Shown: positions 7,470 through 17,291, counted from the first letter of the stretch. The stretch: DNA of 64,000 nucleotides from Paenibacillus sp. FSL M7-0420 (GCF_038002345.1 NZ_JBBOCJ010000001.1:620001-684000); one strand, 5' to 3'. Program-made: numbers and translations. Notes: a model not told the origin generated them from the sequence alone.

Positions 7470-8666
7470 CTACATCTCCTTCTCCGCCCCCGTCACCTTC
7501 CGCCAGCTCCACAGCAAAGGCCGCAGCGGGAAATACAAGAAATGCAGCGGCTTCGGCAGCGGCAGGGTCTTGGCATCCGCTGCATAGGGATAGAGGAAGC
7601 TGGCAGAGCGGAGCATCCGGTTCCGCGGGGACAGGATGCTTGGGAGATAACGGTTGAAATGCTGCTCCACCTCCGGCTCCAGCGGAGGGGTATTTAAATT
7701 CACGATGCGCGGGAGATAGAACAGAATGTCCTGCGCCAGTCTGCGGGCCTTGGGGTTGTCCAGCAGCGGGGATAGCGCCGGGTCAACCGGCGTCTCCAGC
7801 AGCTCTCTGGCCAGAATCAGCGTCTGTCCTCCTATAGCGTTGTGATTATACCGCTGTAGTAATTGAATCAGCTTGGCGGAGTCGGGCGGCTGCTGTCCCA
7901 TTAGCAGCATCTTGATGTCCTGCAGCCATCTCAGCCGGGACCAGGCATGTCTGGCACCGTGTACAGCCAGGAACATGAACAGATCCTCCGGCCCCAGATA
8001 GCGGACATTCTGGCCGAAGGTGCTGCTGGTCCGCGAATGACGCCAGAGCTCGTCGAACGCAGGCTCTTTGGCAGGACCCGGTCCTAACCGCCAGTGCAGC
8101 TCCAGGTTGACATTGCTGACAGGATGCACGAACGTCGAATGATGCTCCCGCCATTTCCAGTCGCCAAGCAGGCTCTCGAACTTGTCTTCCTTCTCATAGC
8201 CCAGCCGGATCAGCAAGGTTTCGGCATCCTCCAGCTGTTCAATCGGCACCAGGAAGTCGAGATCCCGGGAGGTGCGCTGCGACAGGTCTCCGTACAGCTC
8301 CTGCCCAAGCACCGGCCCTTTGAGGAACAGACAGCGGATATTCAGCTCGGCCAGCTGACCCGCAATATTGCTCATTTCACCGCTAAGCTGGAGCATCTGC
8401 ACCGTATTCCTGCGGTATTGCCATTTCAGCTGCTCCAGAACTTCGGAAGGGACCGCCTTCTCCTCCATCTTGCTCAGCCTGGAATAGAGGTAGGGATACA
8501 CCCTGTGCTGCCGGTTCAGTTCCACGAATAAGTCCCAGTTCACCTCTGTGAACAACTGCGGATGCTTCCGCGCCGTCTCATCTGGATTTCCGGAATTCAG
8601 TAGTGCAAGAATAAGGTATACTTCCTTGGTTAAGCTTGCCTGATTAAGGATCTTCCGGTCAGTCAT
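7470..8666 (-). CDS. Nucleotidyltransferase family protein (lasso-cluster type)
   Basis: The 398-residue product matches the pattern of the NTP_transf_5-type nucleotidyltransferases. The segment CLFLKGPVLGQELYGD is followed by the metal-binding pair in RTSRDLDFLV, and a helical C-terminal half follows. Genes of this family often accompany Bacillales lasso clusters with a kinase, although their chemistry is not well established. Start ATG at 8666 has AAGGAGCG eight bases upstream. It is transcribed toward the lasso operon and shares its terminator, so it is probably part of the functional cluster but not of the same transcript. A role in modifying the phosphorylated peptide is a guess. Confidence 0.8.
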   Translation of the reverse strand: MTDRKILNQASLTKEVYLILALLNSGNPDETARKHPQLFTEVNWDLFVELNRQHRVYPYLYSRLSKMEEKAVPSEVLEQLKWQYRRNTVQMLQLSGEMSNIAGQLAELNIRCLFLKGPVLGQELYGDLSQRTSRDLDFLVPIEQLEDAETLLIRLGYEKEDKFESLLGDWKWREHHSTFVHPVSNVNLELHWRLGPGPAKEPAFDELWRHSRTSSTFGQNVRYLGPEDLFMFLAVHGARHAWSRLRWLQDIKMLLMGQQPPDSAKLIQLLQRYNHNAIGGQTLILARELLETPVDPALSPLLDNPKARRLAQDILFYLPRIVNLNTPPLEPEVEQHFNRYLPSILSPRNRMLRSASFLYPYAADAKTLPLPKPLHFLYFPLRPLLWSWRKVTGAEKEM

Positions 8667-8771
8667 AGAGACGCTCCTTACCTGATTTGTGAACGGATTA
8701 CTAGAATATTAGTGAGCGTACCACCGTTTACAGAAGGTTGTCAATTTAATGGCCCGTTCGCCTGCCCGACT

Positions 8772-10106
8772 TCAATAAGTCCCGGCGCTCAGCTTCAGAA
8801 TCGTGCCGGTGGAGGCCGGAATCACATCCGCATCACTGCCCAGTCCGAAGTAGAAGTCACCATTGTATTCCTCGAAGGAACGGGCGAAGGTATCCCGGCT
8901 GAAGCGGAAGACTTCACTCCAGTCTCCTCCGCCGGTGGCGAGGCTGGCGGTGCTTTTGCGGTAGACATAATTCGTATATTGGCCTGAGGCCTCCTTGGCA
9001 TATCCAAGCACGTATACCGTATCTTTGCGGTCCAGAATATCGATAGGCGCTACGGCAGCATTCGGCAGCAGCTCCTTGCGCGTGTTCTGGAAGCCCGCTC
9101 CGGCCGAGAACAGGCCCTGCGGAATGGATTGATGGTCATTATAGATTTGGCCTGCAATATACAGCAGCCGCCCATTCACCTCAGTGGTGCGGAGCAGCTT
9201 CAGCCAAGGCTGGCCGCTGACGCCGGGAACGTTGACTTCACCGGGCTTCGTCACGAAGCTGAGTCCGGGGAAGAGCTGGCTGCTGGTGAAGGTCAGCTTC
9301 GTCTGGACCAGTCCGCTGCCGGTCTGCCGGATGGAGGTCATGTAGCCTTTCTCATTGGCCATTCCCTGCGTCTTGCCCGCCGTGGCGGAGGAAGCATAGA
9401 GCGTGTCACCTAAGCCGAACAGAGTATAAGCCCGCATAATGCCGTATTGGGAGACTGTGCCGAACCGGGTCCAGCTATTCCCCCTGTCAGCGGATACATA
9501 GATCAGCGGGCCACCGCTGGCGCCGAGCGAAGCATACAGCTTGCCTTGATAGTAGGCCATATCATAGACATGGATACCCCCGGGAATATTCATATATTGG
9601 TCCCAATGATCCCCGTTCAGGCGGTAGAAGTTCCCGTAGGCCCAGCCTGGGACTCTGGAGTCATGCCCGGGAATGTACAGCTCTCCGTTCAACACCTTGA
9701 AGGTATCAATCTGCTCGTCCATGACATAGACATTGGTGGTCACCTTGCCCGTGGCCGGGTTGGTATAGGTAACATCCTGAACAGAGAATTTATTCTGGGC
9801 AAGGTCCCAGTAATAGATAGGAACCGGTCCTGCATTGGGCACAGGCGCATTATTGCTGCTGTTGCCGTGGCCGAGATAAATTTTGCCGCCGAAGAGCTGC
9901 ATATCCCAGACGTTGCGGGCATAAGCCGCTTTCTTGAACGGGCTGCCCAGCACCGTTATGGAGGAGCTGACATCGGGAGCCCCGGCGCTCACCTGCTCTT
10001 CCTGGACCGGCAAGGCTGCTGCATGCAGCCCCTCCCCGTAAGATATTACACCTATCAGCATGAGACTTAAGCATAACCGGCCGGCACGTTGTTTTAACCC
10101 CTGCAT
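8772..10106 (-). CDS. Secreted beta-propeller-like protein of unknown function
   Basis: The 444-residue protein starts with a Sec signal peptide (KQRAGR, then a hydrophobic run to about residue 28). The mature part contains repeated propeller-like blades with motifs such as FGGKIYLGHG, LNGELYIPG, YQGKLYASLG and a sialidase-like VSADRGNSWTRFG (Asp-box pattern S-x-D-x-G-x-x-W). It is therefore likely an extracellular beta-propeller, perhaps binding or cleaving carbohydrate, but no catalytic residues can be assigned. The ATG at 10106 follows AGGAGG; an upstream extension in the same frame lacks a ribosome site. It diverges from the sugar-permease operon, with the presumed YesN-type operator between them. 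Confidence 0.75.
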   Translation of the reverse strand: MQGLKQRAGRLCLSLMLIGVISYGEGLHAAALPVQEEQVSAGAPDVSSSITVLGSPFKKAAYARNVWDMQLFGGKIYLGHGNSSNNAPVPNAGPVPIYYWDLAQNKFSVQDVTYTNPATGKVTTNVYVMDEQIDTFKVLNGELYIPGHDSRVPGWAYGNFYRLNGDHWDQYMNIPGGIHVYDMAYYQGKLYASLGASGGPLIYVSADRGNSWTRFGTVSQYGIMRAYTLFGLGDTLYASSATAGKTQGMANEKGYMTSIRQTGSGLVQTKLTFTSSQLFPGLSFVTKPGEVNVPGVSGQPWLKLLRTTEVNGRLLYIAGQIYNDHQSIPQGLFSAGAGFQNTRKELLPNAAVAPIDILDRKDTVYVLGYAKEASGQYTNYVYRKSTASLATGGGDWSEVFRFSRDTFARSFEEYNGDFYFGLGSDADVIPASTGTILKLSAGTY

Positions 10107-10279
10107 GATGAACCTCCTATAATTTGGAATGAGGCTAATGATAATCGAATTCTCCGCAAAAAAGAAGGCAAACCGCCAGTTTTGGTTCTTCCGGTACAAT
10201 CCCCGCGGTAAACATGCAGTGCATCCGCTGGGAGGTAAGGCCCAGGGCCGGATGGAAGCATAGTACCCCCAGTTCAATT

Positions 10280-10315
10280 CCAAAATCCGTACCCCTACGC
10301 CACAATAGCGTTCAT
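10280..10315 (+). promoter_or_regulatory. Putative YesN-type operator, copy 1 (permease operon)
   Basis: A 36-bp segment ending in CACAATAGCGTTCAT matches 28 of 36 positions of the segment at 17292-17327 upstream of the binding-protein gene; the last 15 bases are identical. Both lie 60-100 bp ahead of genes of the same transporter. A CATTAT hexamer that could be a -10 follows at 10346. Confidence 0.7.
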
Positions 10316-10376
10316 TCTGCAAGCCATCTCCCTTTGCTAGACTTACATTATGAACATATTGCGAAGGAGGGATCGC

Positions 10377-11270
10377 TTGAAGAAGCTAAGAAGAACCGGC
10401 ATTCATGACCATCATCCGGCCGGTTATTGGTTTATCGCCCCCAGCATGATAGGGATTACGCTGTTCTATCTGGTGCCTGCCCTGATGTCGCTGGTCATGA
10501 TGTTTACAGATTACTCCTTCATGAACAAGGGGGACATCCAGTTCGTCGGGCTCGACAATTTCAGACGGCTGGCCGGAGATGCCTCATTCCACAACTCCGT
10601 CCTGAAGACATTCATCTTTCTGCTGACGGTTCCGGTATCGCTGATTGTGGCTTTTCCCATCGCCTACATTCTGAACAGAAGCGTCTACTGGGCCAAGCTG
10701 CTGCGCACGCTGTACTTCCTGCCCTATATTATGAACGGTGTCGCCATCGCCTTCGTCTGGATGCTGCTTTTCCATCCCAGCCTCGGCCCCATTAACGGAG
10801 CACTCCGGCTGGTTGGCATCGCTGATCCTCCGGGCTGGCTGTCCGAGAGCGGTACGGCAATCTATGCGTTATGCATCATTCAGATCTGGATTATGGTCGG
10901 CTACAACATGATTATTTATCTCTCCAGTCTTCAGGAGGTGCCGAAGGAGCTGCTGGAGGCGGCGACCATCGACGGGGCCCGGCTGTGGCATTCCATCCGT
11001 TATATCACCGTGCCGCTCGTATCGCCGACCACCTTCCTGCTGCTGATTACAGGGTTCATCTCGGCCATTAAGACGTTCGGCATCATTCAGGCCACCACCG
11101 CCGGAGGACCGGGAGAAGGCAGCAATGTACTGTCGCTCTACATTTACAAGACAGCCTTCCGCTACTATGAGATGGGTTACGCTTCTGCTGTATCCTGGAT
11201 GCTCTTCGCCATTGTCATGCTGATCATGCTTGTCAATTGGGCAGGCCAGCGCCGCTGGGTGCATTACTAA
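10377..11270 (+). CDS. Sugar ABC transporter permease, MalF/UgpA type
   Basis: The membrane protein has about six helices and the CUT1 permease loop with the EAA motif (ELLEAATIDGARLWHSIRYI) that docks on the ATPase. The start chosen is the TTG at 10377, which has AAGGAGGG five bases upstream; an in-frame ATG at 10350 lacks such a site. With the next permease it should form the channel of a carbohydrate importer. No ATPase gene is present, as is usual in this genus, where a shared MsmX-type ATPase serves several importers. The gap to the second permease is 22 bp. Confidence 0.92.
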   Translation: MKKLRRTGIHDHHPAGYWFIAPSMIGITLFYLVPALMSLVMMFTDYSFMNKGDIQFVGLDNFRRLAGDASFHNSVLKTFIFLLTVPVSLIVAFPIAYILNRSVYWAKLLRTLYFLPYIMNGVAIAFVWMLLFHPSLGPINGALRLVGIADPPGWLSESGTAIYALCIIQIWIMVGYNMIIYLSSLQEVPKELLEAATIDGARLWHSIRYITVPLVSPTTFLLLITGFISAIKTFGIIQATTAGGPGEGSNVLSLYIYKTAFRYYEMGYASAVSWMLFAIVMLIMLVNWAGQRRWVHY

Positions 11271-11292
11271 AAGAAAGCAAGGAGAGCCGCTA

Positions 11293-12168
11293 ATGGAAAC
11301 GACAATAACACCTGCTGTCCGGGCGGGGCGGCAGACGGCAAGGCGTGCCTCGCGAATGTGGAAGTGGCTGCTTACGCTGGTCATGACTGCTATGGGCCTG
11401 CTGCTGCTGCTGCCCTTCTTCTGGATGATCTCCACTTCATTCAAAACACCACTTGAGGTGTTCGAGTTCCCGATTCAGTGGATACCGCTGCACCCGGTCC
11501 TGAAGCACCATGTGAATGTGTGGACCGGAACGGGGGACTTCGCGCTGCTCTATATGAATTCCCTGAAAATCTCTATCCTTTCGACCCTGGGCGCGGTAAC
11601 GTTTGCCGCTCTGGCCGCCTACGGATTCTCGCGGATTCAATTCCGTGGGCGGGAGCCGCTGTTCCTGATCTATTTATCCATGATGATGATCCCGCCGCAG
11701 ATTCTGTTCGTGCCGAGGTTCGTGCTGTTCAACTGGATGGGCATTTACAACACCCACTGGGCGCTGATTTTGCCGGGGGCATTCACCATCTTTGGCGTGT
11801 TCCTGCTGCGCCAGTTCTTTATTACGGTGCCCCAGGAGATCAGTGAAGCCGCTTTTATCGACGGTGCCGGGCATTTCCGCATCTTCACACGGGTCATACT
11901 GCCGCTGGCGAAGGCCCCGCTCGCAACACTGACGATCCTTGATTTCTCCTGGCACTGGAATGATTACGAGAACGCTCTGATCTTTCTGGTAGACAAGAAT
12001 CTGTATACGGTGCCCCTGGGCCTGCAGAATTTCGTGCTGGAGAATTCGGTTGATTACAACGGCATGATGGCTGCAGCTACAGCCGCCATGATTCCGATGA
12101 TTGTGGTCTTCCTGGCCGGACAGAAGTTCATTATTCAAGGCATCGCCAGCGGGGCGGTCAAGGGTTAA
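11293..12168 (+). CDS. Sugar ABC transporter permease, MalG type
   Basis: This 291-residue protein has an N-terminal cytoplasmic stretch rich in Arg, about six membrane helices, and an EAA loop (ISEAAFIDGAGHFRIFTRVI). The ATG at 11293 follows AAGGAGAG, whereas a longer frame from 11230 overlaps the upstream gene and lacks a ribosome site. It is the partner of the preceding permease in a CUT1 importer of oligosaccharides or glycosides. The substrate cannot be read from the sequence; the neighbouring FAD enzyme and secreted propeller suggest a plant-polysaccharide breakdown product, but this is inference. Confidence 0.92.
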   Translation: METTITPAVRAGRQTARRASRMWKWLLTLVMTAMGLLLLLPFFWMISTSFKTPLEVFEFPIQWIPLHPVLKHHVNVWTGTGDFALLYMNSLKISILSTLGAVTFAALAAYGFSRIQFRGREPLFLIYLSMMMIPPQILFVPRFVLFNWMGIYNTHWALILPGAFTIFGVFLLRQFFITVPQEISEAAFIDGAGHFRIFTRVILPLAKAPLATLTILDFSWHWNDYENALIFLVDKNLYTVPLGLQNFVLENSVDYNGMMAAATAAMIPMIVVFLAGQKFIIQGIASGAVKG

Positions 12169-12214
12169 TACATGACAATATAATAAAGACAATGAAGCCT
12201 CAGGAGGTACTATC

Positions 12215-14551
12215 ATGAACGTTCAGATTACAGAGAATTATGACATCGTAGTGGTGGGTGGCGGCCTCGCCGGGTTCTCTGCCGCTGTCGCTGCCGCACG
12301 CCAGGGAGCGCAGGTGTGCCTTGTGCAGGACCGTCCGGTGTTTGGAGGCAATTCGTCCTCCGAGATTAGAGTGTCGCCGCATGGAGCGGCCTGCTTCCAT
12401 GCCTACGGACGGGAGACTGGTATTATCTCCGAGCTGCTGATTGAGGAACGGGCCGTCAATCATGAATGGATTACTGAGAACGGCTGGACCAACAGTGTAT
12501 GGGATATGACGATGTATGACATGGCGGTTAGAACCCCCGGTCTCACCTTCCACTTGAATACGGCGCTGCTTGACATCGCGATGGAGCATGAGCGCAAGAT
12601 TCATTCGGTGCGGTGCCTGACCGCAGGCGCGGAGACTGATCTGCTGATTGAAGCGAAGCAGTTCATCGACTGCACCGGGGACGGCATACTCGCTGACCTG
12701 GCCGGCTGTGAATGGCGGATGGGCAGCGAGGGCAAGGATGAATTCGGCGAGCCGCACGCCCCGGAGCAGGCCAATCAGGAAGTGATGGGCAATTCGATTC
12801 ATTTCAAGGCAAAGGATATGGGGCGGCCCGTTCCGTTTGTGCTGCCGGACTGGGCCATCCGCTATGAGGATGCCAGCTTCTTCTACGATCAGGGCCGCAA
12901 GCCCTACGATATCCGCAGCGGATACTGGTGGCTGGAGATCGGCGTGCCCTGGCACACCATCCATGATGCGGAACGCATCCGCCATGAGCTGACCCGCCAT
13001 ACGCTGGGAGTATGGGACTGGATCAAGAACCGTGATCCCAAGACCCGGGAGTTGGCTGCGAACTATGCGCTGGACTGGATCGGCCAGGTGCCCGGCAAGC
13101 GGGAGAGCCGGCGCATCATGGGCAAATATCTGATGACCGAGCATGATCCGGCAGGGCGCACCATCTTCGAAGACGAGATTGCCTTCGGTGGCTGGTTCCT
13201 CGACCTGCATACGCCCGGCGGTCTGCTGGCACCGACCAGTGAGCCCAGCAGCGCAGAGCATTACGACCAGACCACCGATTATGCGGTCAAAAGCTATTGC
13301 GGTCCTTACGGTATCCCGCTGCGTATTTGTATGTCCAAGGATGTAGACAACCTGATGATGGCAGGCCGCAACGTAAGCGTAACCCATGCTGCTCTCGGCA
13401 CGGTGCGTGTCATGGGCACAACCGCGCTGATGGGGCAGGCGGCAGGGGTCGCGGCGGCGATTGCGGCAGCGGAGCAGCTTAGCGCCGATGAGCTGCTGGC
13501 GACCCGTGTTCCTCATATTCAGCAACAGCTCCTCCGGGACGGCTGCTTCCTGCCGAATGTGGTCAATGAAGATCCGCTGGATCTGGCCCGGCGGGCTGCA
13601 GTTAGCGCAAGCAGTGAAGCGCTGCTCTACGGCGTAGGCCCGTCCTCCTCGGGAACGGCGGAGCATCTGGTGGATTGGACCGAGACGAAGCCGCAAGCGC
13701 AGGTGGCGCCAGAGCAGCCATATGACCGGGACCGGCTGAACCGGCGGACCGGGCAGTGGATCGCGGTGGGCGACCGTCCGGTCCGGCAGCTGGAGGTCTG
13801 TCTCAGCAACCTGTCCGGTGCCGCGCAGCAGGTTCAAGGAGTTCTGTATGCGGTGGAGAGCATCTGGGATTACCGTACAGAACCGGGAGAGCCGGCGGCA
13901 AGGCTGGAGTTCATGGTGCCTGAGGGCGAAGAGCTATGGGTTACTGCGCCGCTTGAATTGGAGCCGGGCCGCGACTTCCCGGCGTTCTCCTACCTGCGGC
14001 TCGATCTGCTGGCGCACAGCGGAGTGGCCTGGATCAAGGCCGGAACGGTCATTCCCGGCCATGCTTCGGCCTATGAGATCGGCGGCGGCAAGATGCGCAG
14101 CCTTAAGGAGAACCGCAGCTTCCGGCTGGACCCGCCGCAGAATTGCTATGCCGCGCACCAGGTGACCAGCGGTGTTACCCGCCCTTACCGCGCAGCCAAT
14201 CTGTGGCGCTCCAATCCGCAGGAGCCGCAGGAGCAGTGGCTGGAGCTGAGCTGGCAGCAGCCGCAGGAAGTGCATACGGTGGAGCTCAGCTTCCCGGGGC
14301 ATCTGTTCCATGAATACCATAACTACCCGCCGCTGTACCGTGATCCGCAGTGCGTGAGAGACTACAGCATCCTTCTCCGGCAGGACGGCCGCTGGACCGG
14401 GGCTGCCAGGGTCAAGGACAACTACCAGCGCCGGAATACCGTCACGTTAACACCGGCATCCGGCAGCTTCAGGGCGGACCGGCTGCGGGTGGTGATTCAC
14501 GGGACGAACGGCGATGCATCAGCAGCCATATACGAAATCCGTTGTTACTAA
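12215..14551 (+). CDS. FAD-dependent oxidoreductase with C-terminal carbohydrate-binding-like domain
   Basis: The 778-residue enzyme opens with a Rossmann dinucleotide fold (VVVGGGLAG, residues 12-20, followed by ARQGAQVCLVQDRP) and has the second FAD signature (NLMMAGRNVSVTHAALGTVRVMGTTALMG region). The N-terminal about 430 residues match the FAD_oxidored family. The C-terminal part, after about residue 520, contains beta-rich segments, and the end resembles an F5/8-type galactose-binding domain. No signal peptide is seen, so it acts in the cytoplasm. A start with CAGGAGG seven bases upstream, and its place behind the permeases, suggest that it oxidises the imported sugar or a derivative. 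The exact reaction is unknown. Confidence 0.85.
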   Translation: MNVQITENYDIVVVGGGLAGFSAAVAAARQGAQVCLVQDRPVFGGNSSSEIRVSPHGAACFHAYGRETGIISELLIEERAVNHEWITENGWTNSVWDMTMYDMAVRTPGLTFHLNTALLDIAMEHERKIHSVRCLTAGAETDLLIEAKQFIDCTGDGILADLAGCEWRMGSEGKDEFGEPHAPEQANQEVMGNSIHFKAKDMGRPVPFVLPDWAIRYEDASFFYDQGRKPYDIRSGYWWLEIGVPWHTIHDAERIRHELTRHTLGVWDWIKNRDPKTRELAANYALDWIGQVPGKRESRRIMGKYLMTEHDPAGRTIFEDEIAFGGWFLDLHTPGGLLAPTSEPSSAEHYDQTTDYAVKSYCGPYGIPLRICMSKDVDNLMMAGRNVSVTHAALGTVRVMGTTALMGQAAGVAAAIAAAEQLSADELLATRVPHIQQQLLRDGCFLPNVVNEDPLDLARRAAVSASSEALLYGVGPSSSGTAEHLVDWTETKPQAQVAPEQPYDRDRLNRRTGQWIAVGDRPVRQLEVCLSNLSGAAQQVQGVLYAVESIWDYRTEPGEPAARLEFMVPEGEELWVTAPLELEPGRDFPAFSYLRLDLLAHSGVAWIKAGTVIPGHASAYEIGGGKMRSLKENRSFRLDPPQNCYAAHQVTSGVTRPYRAANLWRSNPQEPQEQWLELSWQQPQEVHTVELSFPGHLFHEYHNYPPLYRDPQCVRDYSILLRQDGRWTGAARVKDNYQRRNTVTLTPASGSFRADRLRVVIHGTNGDASAAIYEIRCY

Positions 14552-14558
14552 CAGAATT

Positions 14559-14585
14559 AGACAGACCGCATTGCGGTCTGTCTTT
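14559..14585 (+). terminator. Terminator after the FAD oxidoreductase gene
   Basis: AGACAGACCGCA pairs with TGCGGTCTGTCT in a compact hairpin ending in TCTTTC. It separates the permease-oxidoreductase operon from the kinase-regulator pair. Confidence 0.8.
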
Positions 14586-14694
14586 CGGCTGTCTGCGGAG
14601 AGAAATACTTTCTATCTATCCAAATTATTGAATAATGAATCCTCTGCTATACTGGGCAGGAACATGCCGCAAGGCCGAAGGGGGAAGAAGGATA

Positions 14695-16497
14695 ATGAAG
14701 AGATTAAGGTGGCCCGGTGGCCTGAAATACCGCATTTTTACGGCATACTTGCTGCTGGTTATTATCCCGTTCTCCCTGCTGTGCCTGATCGGCTTCCAGC
14801 AGATTGAGCAGATTCTGAAGCAGCAGCAGGTTGAACAGAACAAGCGCGAGATGGGCAGCTTCCGGGAGGATCTGCTGGATCTGGCCGGACTGATGACCCG
14901 GTCACTCATTCTGATTAATCAGAATCCTTCCCTGGAGCAGTATCTGAGCTCGGACTCGCCTCATTCTCCCTTCACCGCCATGCGCGAAATCAACCGCAAT
15001 CTGGACTCGCTGGCGAACTCGTTCTTCCTGTCCACGCCGTCCGTCTTCCTGACCGTCACTGACCGTGCCGGACATGCTTATTACAATTACACTTCGCGTA
15101 AGCCCATAGACGGGGGACAGGTATACAACGAGATAGCCGCCGGACTTCAAGAGCAGATGGCCCCGGCCTCCTACTATTGGAAGGTAACAGACAGCTATGT
15201 CTCCAAGGAGACTGCCTCCGGCAGCAAACTGCTGACGATTGATTCCCTGCTGCTGGATGCCGGCTCTGAGCCGTACGGCGCAGTAAGAATCAGCATGGAC
15301 CACAGGCAATGGCTGAAGCAGTGGACGGGCGCGGCTGATCCTCAGGCGGCCTATCTCGTTCTCGGCAACGGGGGAGAGATGATCTACCGCAGCAAGGACG
15401 ATGCCCAGATCCCGGATGAGCTGGCCCGCCGTTTCCAGGAGGAATTCCGCCTCCACCCGGATAAGCTGGCCGATCTGACAAGTGAACGCGAGCGAGCCCT
15501 GTACCTGGCCAGCTATATGCCTTCCCTGGAGTGGACCCTGATTAAGAAAATCTCGCTGGAGCAGGTCTTTGCCGGCACCAATACCATCAAACGCACGGCG
15601 CTCGTCTCCCTCGTAGTGCTCACGCTGGTGTTCATTGCCGCTACGCTGCTGATCTCCTCCAATGTAACCAAGCCGCTGCATAAGCTGCGCGATCAGATGA
15701 GCCGGGCCGCTGACCAGGAGCTGAGGGTGACGATCCCCACCAGCGGCTACCGGGGGGAGATTCTTCAATTGCTGACCAGCTTCAACCGGATGATAGCCGA
15801 TATCGGGACACTGATCTACCGGCTCAAAGTAGAGGAACGCCAGAAGGAATCCGTCCGGTTCCAGATCCTCGTCTCCCAGATGGACCCGCATTTTCTGCTG
15901 AATACCCTGAACATGATCAAGAGCCAGGCGCTCAAAAATAAAGACAGCACCACCTTCGACATCTGTGTCTCGCTCGGTCTGCTGCTGGAGACCAGTCTCA
16001 ATACCGAGCTGGATCTCATCCCGCTGGGGCAGGAGCTGGGCTTCATGGAGGCTTATATGCACATTCAGAATATCCGCTTCGGCAACCGCTATCACCTGGA
16101 TGTGGAGTACGATCCTTCGCTGTACTATGCCCTGGTTCCCAAGTTTACGTTGCAGCCGCTGGTCGAGAATGCCATTATTCATGGCTTCGCTGACACCGCG
16201 TCCGGCGGGCAGATCACCGTGGACATTCATGCCAGCGGGCAGGAGCTCATTATGCTCGTGATGGATAACGGCGCAGGTCCTGAAGCCGCCCGGCAGGCTG
16301 CTGCCATGGCTGCGGTCCGGCGGAGTCGCAAAGGAATCGGGCTGAGCAATATCCGGGAGCGGCTGGAGCTGCTGTACCGGGGGCAAGCCTCCTTAACGCT
16401 CACCCGCAGCGGGGAAGAAGGCCGGACGATAGTCGAGATCCGCACCCCGCTGCTTGTATCCGAACCTTACGCCAAAGGAGAATCAGACGATGTATAG
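14695..16497 (+). CDS. YesM-type sensor histidine kinase
   Basis: The 600-residue membrane kinase has a first helix at about residues 16-35, a large extracellular sensor of roughly 260 residues, and a second helix near 305-325. A HAMP linker (PLHKLRDQMSRAADQEL) and the His_kinase domain follow, with phospho-acceptor His399 in SQMDPHFLLNTL, then a HATPase end with DNGAGP and GIGLSNIRERL. This architecture is typical of YesM/LytS-like kinases that control sugar uptake operons. The ATG at 14695 follows GGGGGAAGAAGG; an upstream in-frame ATG at 14635 has no site. Its stop overlaps the regulator start by eight bases. The signal is probably the transported sugar, sensed directly or through the binding protein. 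Confidence 0.93.
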   Translation: MKRLRWPGGLKYRIFTAYLLLVIIPFSLLCLIGFQQIEQILKQQQVEQNKREMGSFREDLLDLAGLMTRSLILINQNPSLEQYLSSDSPHSPFTAMREINRNLDSLANSFFLSTPSVFLTVTDRAGHAYYNYTSRKPIDGGQVYNEIAAGLQEQMAPASYYWKVTDSYVSKETASGSKLLTIDSLLLDAGSEPYGAVRISMDHRQWLKQWTGAADPQAAYLVLGNGGEMIYRSKDDAQIPDELARRFQEEFRLHPDKLADLTSERERALYLASYMPSLEWTLIKKISLEQVFAGTNTIKRTALVSLVVLTLVFIAATLLISSNVTKPLHKLRDQMSRAADQELRVTIPTSGYRGEILQLLTSFNRMIADIGTLIYRLKVEERQKESVRFQILVSQMDPHFLLNTLNMIKSQALKNKDSTTFDICVSLGLLLETSLNTELDLIPLGQELGFMEAYMHIQNIRFGNRYHLDVEYDPSLYYALVPKFTLQPLVENAIIHGFADTASGGQITVDIHASGQELIMLVMDNGAGPEAARQAAAMAAVRRSRKGIGLSNIRERLELLYRGQASLTLTRSGEEGRTIVEIRTPLLVSEPYAKGESDDV

Positions 16498-17260
16498 TGT
16501 CTACCTGGTAGAAGATGAAGTGTTTGCCCGGGATATGGTGAAGCATCTCATTGCCTGGGAGAAATACGGCTTTGTCATAGAAGGCGAGTATGCGAACGGG
16601 GCTGAGGCTATGGAAGCTATGGAGCAGCGCCCTCCCGACATCGTGATTACCGATATTGTCATGCCTGTTCTGGACGGGATTGAGCTGCTGCGCCGCAGCC
16701 GGGAAGCCGGCTGGGAATGCCCGTTCATCATGCTGACCTGCATGTCCGAGTTCGATTATGCCCAGCAGGCGCTGGAGCTTGGCGCTATAGGCTATGTGCT
16801 GAAGCTCTCTCTGCGGCCGGAGCGGCTGATTGCCCTGCTGGAGCGGGCGCGGGCGGGTCTGGAGCAGCGGGACAAATGGCGGAAGCTCAGTACCCTTGGG
16901 GACACCGCGCTGCTTGCAGCGGCCGGAACAGCCGGGGGGAAGACGGGGCATCCGCAGGTTGACCGCATTATAGACTATATCTCCGAGCATTATGCACAGG
17001 AGCACACGCTTGGCGAGCTGGCGCGTCTGGTCAATATGGAGCAGACCTACGTCAGCAACCTGTTCAAGAAGAAGACCGGGCTCACCCTCACCAATTTCAC
17101 GCAAAAGGTCAGAATCGAAGCGGCCGTGCATCAGCTGCTCCACACCAGCCTGCCGGTCTCGGCGATCTCCTGTGCGTGCGGCTTCTCGAACGATAACTAT
17201 TTCAACAAGGTGTTCAAGCGGTGGACGGGCAAAACTCCGAGCGACTTCCGCCGCTCCTGA
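16490..17260 (+). CDS. YesN-type response regulator (receiver plus AraC HTH)
   Basis: The 256-residue protein has a receiver domain with Asp8-Glu-Asp/Glu acidic cluster (VEDE, residues 8-10), phospho-acceptor Asp55 (VITDIVMP) and the switch Lys in YVLKLSL. A short linker leads to an AraC-type DNA-binding domain (IIDYISEHYAQEHTLGELARLVN and the second helix pair ISCACGFSNDNYFNKVFKRWTGKTPSDFRRS). It is shorter than typical YesN proteins, which often carry a long middle region. AAAGGAG precedes the ATG. It should be activated by the kinase and bind the motif shared at 10280 and 17292. Confidence 0.93.
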   Translation: MYSVYLVEDEVFARDMVKHLIAWEKYGFVIEGEYANGAEAMEAMEQRPPDIVITDIVMPVLDGIELLRRSREAGWECPFIMLTCMSEFDYAQQALELGAIGYVLKLSLRPERLIALLERARAGLEQRDKWRKLSTLGDTALLAAAGTAGGKTGHPQVDRIIDYISEHYAQEHTLGELARLVNMEQTYVSNLFKKKTGLTLTNFTQKVRIEAAVHQLLHTSLPVSAISCACGFSNDNYFNKVFKRWTGKTPSDFRRS

Positions 17261-17291
17261 AGCGGAGCCTCTAGCCGGGCGTACGCTATAT

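Noticed and set aside
7443..10070. Rightward frames opposite the nucleotidyltransferase and propeller genes (for example 7443-7697, 8094-8531, 9447-10070)
   Set aside because: They are antisense to well-supported leftward genes with strong starts and family motifs.
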